In this document: positions 16,706 through 26,080 of the stretch, piece by piece
Layout: each line of letters begins with the position of its first letter
Position numbering within the stretch: the first letter of the stretch is position 1
NCBI GenBank assembly: GCA_946481095.1
Contig: CAMLML010000010.1
Location: 1-64,000, forward strand
Source: an uncultured Cellvibrio sp.
Lineage (GTDB): Bacteria > Pseudomonadota > Gammaproteobacteria > Pseudomonadales > Cellvibrionaceae
Length of the DNA stretch: 64,000 nucleotides
Reading direction: 5' to 3'
Made by a program: the position numbers and the translations under genes
The notes under the pieces: model-generated
The model's database searches: none
Told to the model about the DNA's origin: nothing
What the model saw: only the letters and a program-made list of their open reading frames with translations

Positions 16706-17866
16706 TTATTTATTGAGAATGTGTAAGAACTCAACCAACTCTGGATACTCAATCCCTTTTAGCAAATCTACGTCACCTTTACTGGCTACTATATAACTAT
16801 TCCTGGCTTTATTGAGACGCTCCAGAAGAGGAAGAACTAGACTGTTTACCCGCTCTACAAAGTCAAAGAGATCTGAATAGCTACTAGGTATTTTGTAACC
16901 CTGATTACAGCTGGCTATTATCACATCCTTATCCCTTAATTTTGCTACGATCTGGGATCTAATAGCTTGCTCTGAAACGCCCCTGAAGCCACAGTTTTCT
17001 AAATGCTCTAGCAAGCTCTTAGTTGCTATATAGCCGTCATCGGACGATAGTCGACTATTGAACACCAGATGACTTAAAACACATACTTGCAGCCTTGTTT
17101 CTTCGTCATTAAATTCCCGGTGCTTTTCTATATATATTTCAGCTTTAGAAAGAGCATGAGAGTGAATGAAGCGATCATACTCTTTACTAGTTTTGTCGGG
17201 TTCGAAATATGCCTGATACTTAGTTGGCCATTCTTTTAGATCCAATGCCTTCGTCTTAAGTAATGCTCTATAACTCTCCAGGAGAGCCGGATTGGACTTA
17301 CTTTCGTACACTTTAGCAATCGTACCAACAAGAAAATCAGCCAGCTGAACCAATAAATTATCGTGACTTGATACCAAGTTTAACTCAGAGTCCCAAAATA
17401 GATCTGGCTTATGGTTCTTTTTTATATATTGCTGAAAGCTTAGTTTGAATTCATCTCCACCATGCTCGTCAGCGAAAACCGCAATACTCGGATAATTTTC
17501 AAACAATTGTTTATATAGTAGGCCATTTATAAATTTTAAAAATGACCTTTTATACTGGAATCCACCATCACGCCTTAAAGCATCCTTTTCCACCGCCACT
17601 GCGTAAAACTTGAAATCCAATTCCAGTATACGTTCAAGTATTTTTATGCGGCGGGCATGACCATCTCTATCCTTAACACTATTCGATTTAATTTCCCCAT
17701 TTTGGAAATATTTTTTTCGAATGGTCTCAACTTCATGCCATAACGTATCAAATTGACCATCATCTATAATCACGGCACACACGATGAAATACTTAGACAC
17801 ATCCATTTTAGATGTATCTAAGTCCGTGTTTCCCGATTCATCAATGAACGCTAATGTTTTGATAAT
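16706..17866 (-). CDS. DUF3800 protein, candidate defence effector, with a non-standard start
   Basis: DUF3800 is an RNase-H-like fold of unproven activity, found among defence genes. Conserved marks seen: the N-terminal AFIDESGN motif, the DEHGGDEF section mid-protein, and the closing LLVQLADFLVGTI motif. A C-terminal winged-helix-like part follows (about residues 250-380). The first ATG is at 17806, but the essential IDESG motif is encoded upstream of it, in frame. The only start before that motif with good spacing is an ATT at 17864-17866, preceded by GGAG seven bases away. An ATG at 17877-17879 lies in another frame. The gene therefore uses ATT, has a point mutation of an original ATG, or is frameshifted. 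Its partner is the ATPase at 18035. Confidence 0.7.
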   Translation of the reverse strand: MIKTLAFIDESGNTDLDTSKMDVSKYFIVCAVIIDDGQFDTLWHEVETIRKKYFQNGEIKSNSVKDRDGHARRIKILERILELDFKFYAVAVEKDALRRDGGFQYKRSFLKFINGLLYKQLFENYPSIAVFADEHGGDEFKLSFQQYIKKNHKPDLFWDSELNLVSSHDNLLVQLADFLVGTIAKVYESKSNPALLESYRALLKTKALDLKEWPTKYQAYFEPDKTSKEYDRFIHSHALSKAEIYIEKHREFNDEETRLQVCVLSHLVFNSRLSSDDGYIATKSLLEHLENCGFRGVSEQAIRSQIVAKLRDKDVIIASCNQGYKIPSSYSDLFDFVERVNSLVLPLLERLNKARNSYIVASKGDVDLLKGIEYPELVEFLHILNK

Positions 17867-18034
17867 ACTTCGACTCCATGTTGTAACTTAACCATTTCAT
17901 TAACTAAATTTTCGCCAGATGTAATTAGGGCGCAGATATCCGCCTACAAATTCACTACCATTCCAACTTTCGCTTAGGACACTACTACCACCTTCGACCA
18001 AGATCGGAAATTAATCAGAATAATGTCCTTGTCT

Positions 18035-19768
18035 TTAACGATTGGCTTTTAGGTTTTTTGATATGTCACCCATTACCTTCTTTATTCTTGAAAACGAATA
18101 GGGCCAGTTTTTAGGCTCAAGATCTTCAAACACTTCAATTATTCTTGCAATTTTTTTTATGGCCTTTCGTTTTGTTGTTAAAGCCATCGGGGTGCGCTCT
18201 GCATTTATGATATCTAGTAAGTGATAATATTTCTCTTGCGCTCTTTCTATTGCCACCAAGTCCAAATCCAAACTATAGCGCATCGAAACAATACCAAAAG
18301 GCTCTAGAACGTTCAGTATTTCTGTGTGATTTGTATTCACGTGCTGAAGCATAGATTGTCTTGCTCGTGAATCGCCAATCAAATGCTTAATTAGTTCTTC
18401 ATCTTTGAACTCTTCTTTATAAATTGGAAATCCAGCGGCGCTTAGGCTATTGTCATACTCTCCGTTCAGATAAGGAAAAAAGAAGTCCTTATCTACAATT
18501 AAGAAAAAAGGAATATCTAACTCTTTAAAAAGATGGATTGTGTATTTTGCCTTATCAACGCCATCCAAATTCAAATAGGAAAGCCCGTTTGTTTCATAAT
18601 CAAAATCTGATGTTTTACCCATTCGTTTTATAATTTCAACTTCATTTTTACTTTCAGTGACAACCACATGACTTGAGAAAAAGAAATCGCTATTTCTATA
18701 GCGATAAAATTGATAATACTTAAAGTCATCAAGATTATGCTTATCAAAAAAGTCCTTTGGCAATCTTTTTACAACGCTTTTGAATCCGCGTGCCTGATCC
18801 ACGAGCTTCTTAAATAGAATAATGTCTGTGTGATCGACTTGGTCTACCATATTTGGCGAGTGAGTGGTAAAAAATAGCTGCAAAATGCTTTGTGCACTTA
18901 CCAGCTCTTTAAAATAAGAAATCAACTCTTTTTGGGCTTGTGGATGCAAATTTGTTTCCGGCTCTTCAAGACCAATAATGATGTTTTCGTCTCGTTCTCT
19001 ACCCAATAAGTTGTAGAGCGATATTATAGTCAAACTCTGAATTCCGGAACCGCATTCAGATAGAGCATGTGAAAGCCCTGATTCATCTATTGTGATTCCA
19101 ACGTCTGGCAGAAAATTCTTGTAGCTTATTTCCTTTTTATACTTAATGCTTAAGTTTAAGGACTTGTTAACAGGAAACTCTGACTTTGCATCGATAGCAA
19201 TTTTTTTAAGTGCTCCAGACTCGAGATGCTCAATTGCTTTTTTGAATTTTACTGTATAGTTATCACGAGTCTCCGTAGCCTCCTTCATTTTTTCTTCTAC
19301 AAGCATTTGAAGAACATTGTTCTCCATTCTATCTAGTGCGCTTGCATCTCTATTTGGCGGAATCAATATAAATTCTATATGTTTTTTTATTTCCTGAATC
19401 ACTCCGCCATCTGAGATCCAACTCTTTCCCTGTTTATACTTGAACACAGGCGTGCATCCCTTTCCGCTTAAAGTAACACTAAGTTCACAAAATATTTTGT
19501 TGTTATAAATAAATTTATTTGCAACTCTAGTCGAATCAATTTCATCGAAATGAATCTCAATTTTAGAAATGGTTCTTGGCGCAAAGCTGTGTGCCCCAGA
19601 GCCAAATGCCAACTCCTCTTTGTCATAGTTAAAAAACGCATTTAAGGCACGAAGCATGCAGGATTTGCCTGAATTGTTTTGTCCTACTATCGCATTTATT
19701 GAGCTTACCCAAATATCAGCAGCATCTATTGAGCGAAACTTCTTTATTATGATTCTAGATATCTTCAT
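18035..19768 (-). CDS. OLD-like ATPase with TOPRIM domain, candidate defence protein
   Basis: A 577-residue protein in the OLD-family layout. Residues 1-330 are an ABC-type ATPase with Walker A GQNNSGKS (29-36), Walker B LEEPE (266-270) and a THSP histidine switch (about 301). A TOPRIM-like nuclease domain follows, with VVVTESKNE (about 366) and VDKDFFF (about 421), giving the Glu and Asp residues used for metal binding. Family members cut DNA or RNA or act in anti-phage systems such as Gabija (GajA). It is upstream of and co-directional with the DUF3800 gene, 168 bp away, and the pair sits next to a metal island, a typical accessory setting. The function here is inferred. Confidence 0.8.
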   Translation of the reverse strand: MKISRIIIKKFRSIDAADIWVSSINAIVGQNNSGKSCMLRALNAFFNYDKEELAFGSGAHSFAPRTISKIEIHFDEIDSTRVANKFIYNNKIFCELSVTLSGKGCTPVFKYKQGKSWISDGGVIQEIKKHIEFILIPPNRDASALDRMENNVLQMLVEEKMKEATETRDNYTVKFKKAIEHLESGALKKIAIDAKSEFPVNKSLNLSIKYKKEISYKNFLPDVGITIDESGLSHALSECGSGIQSLTIISLYNLLGRERDENIIIGLEEPETNLHPQAQKELISYFKELVSAQSILQLFFTTHSPNMVDQVDHTDIILFKKLVDQARGFKSVVKRLPKDFFDKHNLDDFKYYQFYRYRNSDFFFSSHVVVTESKNEVEIIKRMGKTSDFDYETNGLSYLNLDGVDKAKYTIHLFKELDIPFFLIVDKDFFFPYLNGEYDNSLSAAGFPIYKEEFKDEELIKHLIGDSRARQSMLQHVNTNHTEILNVLEPFGIVSMRYSLDLDLVAIERAQEKYYHLLDIINAERTPMALTTKRKAIKKIARIIEVFEDLEPKNWPYSFSRIKKVMGDISKNLKANR

Positions 19769-19947
19769 TTAATACTCGATAGCAATCTCACAAACCTAAC
19801 TTTTTTATGAGCATGAATAGACAATATTTGACAATAATCGGAGTTGGGATTTGAGCGATTGATACTTCGAATCACTTAAGCCTGTGTCCGCTTTGGGCAC
19901 AAAGCCGAATCTACCCTGAAACTGGCCAGAAAGTCTATTACTCGAGA

Positions 19948-21570
19948 TTACAGCAAGCGTATTTCCTGTGATTTGGCAGGTGATTTACCTGCCGGATCGA
20001 CAGTGGGGCTAGTTATAGCGAGGGGGGAAGTGATGTTTTGTAGCAATATAAATCGGGTTTCGAGTGATTTATTTTGGTGAAGATTTTTGACGGCTTCGTC
20101 GTCGTTTGACATCAGGATTTTCAAAATATCAAATCGACAAACTCCAGCGACTATATCCGGCTTGCCGTCGCCGGTGAAATCACCCAGCTCAAACGACACT
20201 ATGCCAGGCGGAGTTGTCGCAAGATTATGTTGTTGAAATCGCTGGTTACCGTCATTTTCAAACCAAACCAGACTGTTGCGATTTTTATCTTCCCAAAAAT
20301 TGATGAAACTGCTCGCAACAACATCCATATCGCCGTCGCCATCAACGTCGCCCGCCACTGCACTGGCAATACCATAAGACCGTCCGATTTCATGAAACAC
20401 AAATTGTAGACTGCCGGTGTTTTCCAACCATTGAACACCGTGATAGGGTTTTGGATCCATTTGGGTATCGTAGGCATCGCCATTGGTTAACAGAATATCC
20501 TGATCACCATCTTTATCCATATCCGTCAATCGCATACTGGTTGATCCGAACATAGGATGCGGAGCGCGGGAAATCAGTTGTGGTGTAAATTGTTTATTGT
20601 CGGTAGCGATAAAGGCAATAATCATTTCATGTTGCTGTGAAATTAAACTGACGAAATCCATTTTGCCATCATTGTTCAAATCAGTCGGTGTGATATTTAA
20701 TGCTCCACTTAAATCCAAAAGTAGATGTTTGACATTTTTATTCTTGCCCTGATTTTCCAGCCAAAACACTTCACCGGTTTCGTTGCCACCAAAGGCGGCG
20801 ACTGCGAGATCCAGATCGCCATCGGCATCTATATCAAGTGCTCTGGCTTCTATGGCTCTGGGAATATTTTCGACCAGTATTTCTTTTTCAAACTGACCGT
20901 TTTTTGATTGCCGCAATAGAAATACTTTGCCTACCATTTTCTGTGACGGTGGGAATTCACCCAGATCCGTCACTATTACATCTATATCACCATCGCCATC
21001 GTAATCGACTGCCTGGGTATAAATTGGAATTTGTACATCCGCAATCTTTTTTTCCGTCCAATCATCTTTTAATTTTGTAACCAGTGTTACTTGCTTTTTC
21101 TCGGCATCGCTAATCAAAAACTCGAAGGCATTATCCTGAAAAATTTTGACTCGACTGATGTGACCAATAAAAGGAATTTTTGATTTTGTACCTATATCCG
21201 TTAAATTAAAAATAGGGTCTTTTTTGTATGGCGTATTGTAAGGTAACTTGGGTAACTCAGTGGAGCTGCTACCGTAGTAGTAAGCAGTAATATCAGTGAC
21301 CACATCCTGAGAAAGATGATCAGGACCGAATTTTTCATGCGAAAATTTTGCCATTATTTTGATAACGTAAGGCCAATCGCGTTTTGGGAGTAGGGCAGGT
21401 GACGGCACTTTATGGCATGCACCGCAATGCTGGTTGACCGATGCAATTATGGTATTTATATCTTTTGGTTTTTTGTTTTCTGGCTTCTTATCTTCTGCTG
21501 TGGCTGTCTGAGACCAAGGGATAAAGCAAATAAAAAATAATACATATTGGATTGCTACAGGTAACTTCAA
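19948..21570 (-). CDS. Secreted FG-GAP/VCBS beta-propeller protein with a c-type haem site
   Basis: A 540-residue exported protein. The signal peptide covers residues 1-25. CGACH at 49-53 is a single c-type haem site, with the KVPSPALLPKRDWP stretch typical of small cytochrome c domains fused to propellers. From about residue 125 on there are repeated D-x-D-x-D-GDGDID/V-type segments (DYDGDGDIDV, DIDADGDLDL, DLNNDGKMDF, DMDKDGDQDI, DVDGDGDMDV, FTGDGKPDI). These are calcium-binding loops of FG-GAP/VCBS propeller repeats. Such proteins are common and poorly studied; the haem suggests electron transfer in the periplasm. The gene is followed by nothing similar; halogenase-like gene 21737 lies upstream in the same direction, 166 bp away. 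Confidence 0.85.
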   Translation of the reverse strand: MKLPVAIQYVLFFICFIPWSQTATAEDKKPENKKPKDINTIIASVNQHCGACHKVPSPALLPKRDWPYVIKIMAKFSHEKFGPDHLSQDVVTDITAYYYGSSSTELPKLPYNTPYKKDPIFNLTDIGTKSKIPFIGHISRVKIFQDNAFEFLISDAEKKQVTLVTKLKDDWTEKKIADVQIPIYTQAVDYDGDGDIDVIVTDLGEFPPSQKMVGKVFLLRQSKNGQFEKEILVENIPRAIEARALDIDADGDLDLAVAAFGGNETGEVFWLENQGKNKNVKHLLLDLSGALNITPTDLNNDGKMDFVSLISQQHEMIIAFIATDNKQFTPQLISRAPHPMFGSTSMRLTDMDKDGDQDILLTNGDAYDTQMDPKPYHGVQWLENTGSLQFVFHEIGRSYGIASAVAGDVDGDGDMDVVASSFINFWEDKNRNSLVWFENDGNQRFQQHNLATTPPGIVSFELGDFTGDGKPDIVAGVCRFDILKILMSNDDEAVKNLHQNKSLETRFILLQNITSPLAITSPTVDPAGKSPAKSQEIRLL

Positions 21571-21736
21571 TTTATACCCCTGTGTCGACTAATTTTGGTG
21601 ATGGTTTATTGCGTTTATATAGAGCTTATGCCTGCGCAGGTATTCAGGACTCGTGACATGAAATCCTGATGATACCTGTCTGGCAGTGTTGATAATAGAA
21701 CAGCTGTAATTAAGCAAAATTATCCAGAGTTCGATT

Positions 21737-23224
21737 TCAATTGGACTTACAGTATTGGTTAATAAAATCTCTATGACTTGGCATGGATGCAATTTTTTGA
21801 TTAATAGGCAGCGTAATGCTGGATAAAAATTTATTCAAGTTGTTATCAGACATAGTCGAGACGCTATCATGATAGTGTTTAGGTGTAATCCCCTGACCTA
21901 ACATCACTTGCATCCAGGAATTTACACTAAACAATTCATACGGGCCATGATACACCTGTGCATTTTGGCTAAATAAATCAATACGGTGTGCAAGTGTTGG
22001 TGAAATTGCTCTTTGCTTGCAATCACGCCAAAACTGGGTATCAACTCTTTGTGTCGCATGATAGTGCAGAATAATAAAATCCCGAATGCTGGTGAGTTCG
22101 CTGACAGTAAGATCATTATATTGATCTTGAAGTGATTGATGAATTCCATTAAATGGAAATAAGTGTATTAGCCTTACTACACCCATCATAAATAGATGGA
22201 TTCCGGTGGATTCCAGCGGTTCCAAAAAGCCACCTGACAAACCTATAGCAACACAGTTTTTATTCCATACTTTTCGGCGAACACCTGGTCTATGGGTTAT
22301 GACTCTGGGTTCATTAATAGGTTTTCCATCAATTTGTTTTAGTAAAGTCGCAGTCGCTTCATCATCAGACACATGGCGTCTGGAATACACATATCCATTG
22401 CCCATTCTGTTTTGCAATGGAATGCACCAGCGCCAACCGGCATCAAGTGCAATTGAACGAGTGAAGGGTGAAATAGAGGAATGGGTTTGTTCTGTTTGCA
22501 CTGCAATGGCTGCATCACAAGGCAGTAAATGAGACCAGTCTTCAAATCCGGTTTGCAATGTTTGTTCAATAAGCAGTGCGTTAAACCCGGTACAATCAAT
22601 AAAAAGATCGCCATCAATTACTTGTCCTGATTCAAGGATAAGAGTTTCGATAAAACCTGTTTGCTCATTTCTGGTAACTCGATCTATTCGTCCTTCTATG
22701 TAGTTAACGCCATTTTCAATTGCGATATTTTTTAGAAATTTTGCATACAACAATGCATCAAGATGGTAAGCGTAGTTAATATCCATGCCGGTCAAACATG
22801 AAAATTTTCCTTTTTGTGCTGCTTGATTTTCCAAGCTGTATTCGCCGATTTCTCCACTGATATTTTTTTGTTTTCCCTCTAGCCAGAAGTGCTGAAAACC
22901 GGCAAGCCAACTGTCTTGTCCTACAGCACCAAATGAATGAAAATATACATCTCCTGGATTGCTCCAGTTTTCAAATTGAATACCCAATTTAAATGTGGCA
23001 TTGGTAGCACGCATGAGTTCCTGTTCATCAATGCCAATTAATCTGTGAAATGTTTTTGCTGTTGGGATAGTCGCCTCGCCGACGCCAATGGTTCCTATAT
23101 TATTGGACTCGATCAATGTAATGTCTAAAAGGTCTCCTAATTTTTTTGCCAGGGCAGTTGCTGTAACCCACCCGGCGGTTCCTCCTCCTGCAATGACCAC
23201 TTTTTTTACTTTATTCATATTCAT
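21737..23224 (-). CDS. Tryptophan-halogenase-family flavoprotein
   Basis: A 495-residue protein of the flavin-dependent halogenase family. GGGTAG at 13-18 binds FAD. K79 (in ATFKLG) is at the position of the catalytic lysine K79 of PrnA. W264-x-W266-x-I268-P269 is the WxWxIP motif that marks halogenases, and FLEPLESTGI (about 333-342) corresponds to the substrate-side glutamate section. It should chlorinate or brominate an aromatic compound, using reduced flavin from a separate reductase that is not seen nearby. No secondary-metabolite genes surround it. Relatives in polysaccharide-degrading marine bacteria have unknown substrates. AGGAGT lies seven bases before the ATG at 23224. Confidence 0.88.
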   Translation of the reverse strand: MNMNKVKKVVIAGGGTAGWVTATALAKKLGDLLDITLIESNNIGTIGVGEATIPTAKTFHRLIGIDEQELMRATNATFKLGIQFENWSNPGDVYFHSFGAVGQDSWLAGFQHFWLEGKQKNISGEIGEYSLENQAAQKGKFSCLTGMDINYAYHLDALLYAKFLKNIAIENGVNYIEGRIDRVTRNEQTGFIETLILESGQVIDGDLFIDCTGFNALLIEQTLQTGFEDWSHLLPCDAAIAVQTEQTHSSISPFTRSIALDAGWRWCIPLQNRMGNGYVYSRRHVSDDEATATLLKQIDGKPINEPRVITHRPGVRRKVWNKNCVAIGLSGGFLEPLESTGIHLFMMGVVRLIHLFPFNGIHQSLQDQYNDLTVSELTSIRDFIILHYHATQRVDTQFWRDCKQRAISPTLAHRIDLFSQNAQVYHGPYELFSVNSWMQVMLGQGITPKHYHDSVSTMSDNNLNKFLSSITLPINQKIASMPSHRDFINQYCKSN

Positions 23225-23500
23225 TTTTTTACTCCTGATGTAGGTATTTTATGTTTAATCTGTAGAGCGATCAGGATTCTACGTTTCAGAATTTAATCGA
23301 AACAATGAAATTTAGGATTATGCTTATTCAGTGGTAGCGCGTAATTATTAATAGGTACACAGGTGGTAAAAGGCAAAATTAATTAAAATTAATTAATTTT
23401 GAAGTTCTGACGACACATCAATCAATAAACAATATTGCACATTCATTCACTTCGGCATTGTCAATTCATGTCCCCCTCCGTTTTAACTATGCATGTCACA
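23225..23500. other. Divergent intergenic region, mostly AT-rich
   Basis: Between the halogenase-like gene and nrdG. It contains AATTAATT palindromic runs near 23377-23400 but no recognisable gene. The regulatory sites listed next lie at its nrdG end. Confidence 0.4.
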
Positions 23501-23516
23501 TACCTCTAATGGGGTA
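23501..23516. promoter_or_regulatory. NarL-like 7-2-7 palindrome upstream of nrdGD
   Basis: TACCTCT-AA-TGGGGTA matches the NarL consensus except for one base in the right half. It lies 14 bp upstream of an FNR box. Confidence 0.55.
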
Positions 23517-23530
23517 GACCTATAGAAAGT

Positions 23531-23544
23531 TTGATTTAAATCAA
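23531..23544. promoter_or_regulatory. Perfect FNR/Anr box upstream of nrdGD
   Basis: TTGATTTAAATCAA is an exact TTGAT-N4-ATCAA. With TATAGT at 23564-23569 as the -10, the box would be centred near -39 to -41, the class II activation position. It supports induction of nrdGD without oxygen. Confidence 0.75.
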
Positions 23545-23621
23545 CTTTTGATTTTCAGCGAAATATAGTCTCCACAACATATAGATCCCCTTTCAATAAA
23601 TAACACTATATGTGGTGTAAG

Positions 23622-24104
23622 ATGAATAAGCCCCTTCGTTTTGTGCAGGAGCAAATTGTTTGGCAGGAAGTGCCTGGCGAAACCTCGCTGGCGTTTACCA
23701 TTTCAGGGTGTCCGCTTCGTTGTAAAGGATGTCATTCCAGTGAATATCGAAATGGTGATGTGGGCGTTCAGTTAACTCAGGAATATTTTTCCCACCAATT
23801 AAAAAAATATGAGGGGCTGATCAGTTGTGTTGTGTTTTTGGGTGGCGAATGGCACGAGCAGCTCAGAGATTTTTTAGCAATTGCACGCAACAATAATTTG
23901 CACACCTGTCTTTATACCGGTTTGGATTCTGCACCTGGGCACTTGGTGCCTTATCTCACTTACATTAAAACCGGCCCTTGGATTGCGTCCCTTGGTGGAT
24001 TGGACAGTCCGATCACCAATCAACAATTTATCGATTTGCGTACGGGATCTTCACTTAATCATCGTTTTCAATCACATAAGACTATAGGAGCTTCACCATG
24101 TTAA
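23622..24104 (+). CDS. nrdG: Anaerobic ribonucleotide reductase activating enzyme
   Basis: A radical-SAM protein of 160 residues that makes the glycyl radical on NrdD using S-adenosylmethionine and a [4Fe-4S] cluster. The CPLRCKGC motif supplies the three cluster cysteines, within the usual SGCPLRCKGCHS context. The start at 23622 is used because the family begins close to this point; an earlier in-frame ATG exists at 23610. The last seven bases overlap nrdD, indicating coupled translation. The promoter region has a NarL-like site and an FNR box. Confidence 0.93.
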   Translation: MNKPLRFVQEQIVWQEVPGETSLAFTISGCPLRCKGCHSSEYRNGDVGVQLTQEYFSHQLKKYEGLISCVVFLGGEWHEQLRDFLAIARNNNLHTCLYTGLDSAPGHLVPYLTYIKTGPWIASLGGLDSPITNQQFIDLRTGSSLNHRFQSHKTIGASPC

Positions 24105-25945
24105 GACTTAGCCAAGAACAGCTCGACGAAAAATTACAATTTATCCAACACTATTTAAGTGCAAAAAATCCGGCAGATGGCTCGTTAATGGATGCTAACG
24201 CCAATGTCACACACAAAAATATCGCGACGCTCGAGGCGGAAATGATGAAAGATTTTTTTGTACAGGTAAATCGTGCCCAGGTAAGCCGAAAAATTTCAGA
24301 ATTATTTGGTGAAGGTTTAGCGAAAGAATATATTCGTCAAATAGAAAACCATGAAATCTATGTACATGACGAAACCAGTCTGAAGCCTTACTGTGCATCG
24401 CTCACTATGTACCCATTTTTGTTGGATGGCTTAACCAAACTTGGAGGAGAATCAAGAGCGCCGCAACATCTGGAATCTTTTTGCGGTACCTTTGTTAATT
24501 TTGTATTTGCCGTTAGTTCACAATTTGCCGGTGCTATTGCCACAGTCGAATTCCTGACTTATTTCGACTATTTTGCACGTAAAGACTATGGTGACAACTA
24601 TCTGGAAACCCACTCCAAGCAAATTGCCAACCATCTGCAGCATGTAGTCTATGCATTAAATCAACCAGCTGCAGCACGCGGTTATCAAAGCGTTTTCTGG
24701 AATATTTCGATTTATGATCAATATTATTTTGATTCTATGTTTGGCACCTTTGTGTTTCCGGATTTCACCAAGCCAGAATGGAAAAGCGTTGAAGCATTAC
24801 AAGAATTTTTCCTGTCCTGGTTTAATGATGAGCGTAGCAAAACCATTTTGACTTTTCCTGTGGTGACAGTAGCCATGCTCACTGAAAAAGGCCAGTGCAA
24901 AGATCAGGTATTTGCAGCTTCAATGGCTTCACACTTGGCACAGGGGAGTGCTTTTTTTATTTACCAATCTGACAATGCCGATTCACTTGCATCCTGTTGC
25001 CGTTTGCGCAATGAAATCAGCGATAACACCTTTTCTTATACCTTGGGGGCAGGTGGTGTTGCAACTGGCTCGATAAATGTCATTACGATTAATATGAATC
25101 GATTAATTCAAGACGGTCGCGATCTCTTGTCCGAGGTGAAAAAAATACATTCCTATCAAATAGCTTATCGCCGATTGATGGAGGAATATCTGGATGCGGG
25201 CATGTTGAATGTCTATTCCGCTGGTTTTATCAGTTTGGACAAACAATTTTTAACTATTGGCATTAATGGCATGGTAGAGGCTGCCGAATCGCGTGGCATA
25301 CGTGCAGGTAATAATGCAGATTACATCGAATTTGTTCAGCAACAATTAAAAATTATTTACAACGCAAACAAACAAGCAAAAAAAGAAACCGGCTATTTGT
25401 TTAATACTGAATTTGTGCCAGCAGAAAATCTTGGAATTAAAAATGCCAAGTGGGATAAAGCAGACGGCTATCAAGTCAATCGTGATTGTTACAATTCCTA
25501 TTTTTATGTGGTCGAAGACGAAACAACAAACCCATTGGATAAATTTATTCTGCATGGTCGTGAGTTAGTGGATTATCTCGATGGCGGCTCAGCCTTGCAT
25601 TTAAATCTGGACGAAGCACTGAGTACGGATGCCTATTTACGCTTGTTAAACATTGCCGCTAAAACGGGATGCAATTATTTCTGTATCAATGTCAAGATTA
25701 CTATTTGTAATCAATGTCAGCATATTGATAAACGTACCTTGGCTGCTTGTTCTACTTGCGGCAGTGACGATATAGATTATGGCACGCGTGTGATTGGCTA
25801 TTTAAAACGAGTGTCATCTTTTAGTGCCGGTCGCCGTAAAGAACATGCATTCCGTCATTATCATCTACAGAAAAATCCGCGATTGATTGTTGATGCTACG
25901 CAAGAGAGCATTCAGAGAATTGCCGAGAATTCAGTGGCGGTTTGA
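24098..25945 (+). CDS. nrdD: Anaerobic (class III) ribonucleoside-triphosphate reductase, short form
   Basis: A 615-residue glycyl-radical enzyme that makes deoxynucleotides without oxygen. Near the C-terminus it has a zinc site (CNQC..CSTC, around 545-565) and the RVIGYLKR glycyl-radical loop at about residue 575. It is shorter than E. coli NrdD (712) because it lacks the N-terminal ATP-cone, so allosteric activity control by ATP/dATP is probably missing. This is a real difference within the family, not a truncation: the N-terminus starts directly with the SQEQLDEKLQFI helix that precedes the barrel. Co-transcribed with nrdG. The inverted repeat downstream may end transcription. Confidence 0.93.
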   Translation: MLRLSQEQLDEKLQFIQHYLSAKNPADGSLMDANANVTHKNIATLEAEMMKDFFVQVNRAQVSRKISELFGEGLAKEYIRQIENHEIYVHDETSLKPYCASLTMYPFLLDGLTKLGGESRAPQHLESFCGTFVNFVFAVSSQFAGAIATVEFLTYFDYFARKDYGDNYLETHSKQIANHLQHVVYALNQPAAARGYQSVFWNISIYDQYYFDSMFGTFVFPDFTKPEWKSVEALQEFFLSWFNDERSKTILTFPVVTVAMLTEKGQCKDQVFAASMASHLAQGSAFFIYQSDNADSLASCCRLRNEISDNTFSYTLGAGGVATGSINVITINMNRLIQDGRDLLSEVKKIHSYQIAYRRLMEEYLDAGMLNVYSAGFISLDKQFLTIGINGMVEAAESRGIRAGNNADYIEFVQQQLKIIYNANKQAKKETGYLFNTEFVPAENLGIKNAKWDKADGYQVNRDCYNSYFYVVEDETTNPLDKFILHGRELVDYLDGGSALHLNLDEALSTDAYLRLLNIAAKTGCNYFCINVKITICNQCQHIDKRTLAACSTCGSDDIDYGTRVIGYLKRVSSFSAGRRKEHAFRHYHLQKNPRLIVDATQESIQRIAENSVAV

Positions 25946-25954
25946 GTGCACAAG

Positions 25955-25980
25955 ATCGCTACCTAACTATAGGTAGCGAT
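25955..25980. promoter_or_regulatory. Perfect 11-bp inverted repeat between nrdD and the hemerythrin-like gene
   Basis: ATCGCTACCTA, four bases, TAGGTAGCGAT. It can be read as a hairpin ending nrdD (no T-run follows) or, because it contains TACCTAA-CT-ATAGGTA, as a NarL-like operator for the gene at 26081, one base off the consensus in the left half. The second reading fits the other sites in the window. Confidence 0.45.
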
Positions 25981-26080
25981 TACCCATTTGGTTTTAGCAG
26001 ATTTACTGGCAGCTTGATTCAGAGGAGCCTAGACTGAAATAGACGCAAAATATCTCTCTGTTAATCAGATGGAGTGTGTT

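Noticed and set aside
21589..21792. 67-codon reverse frame overlapping the end of the halogenase-like gene
   Set aside because: Overlaps a conserved gene in another frame and shows no family likeness.
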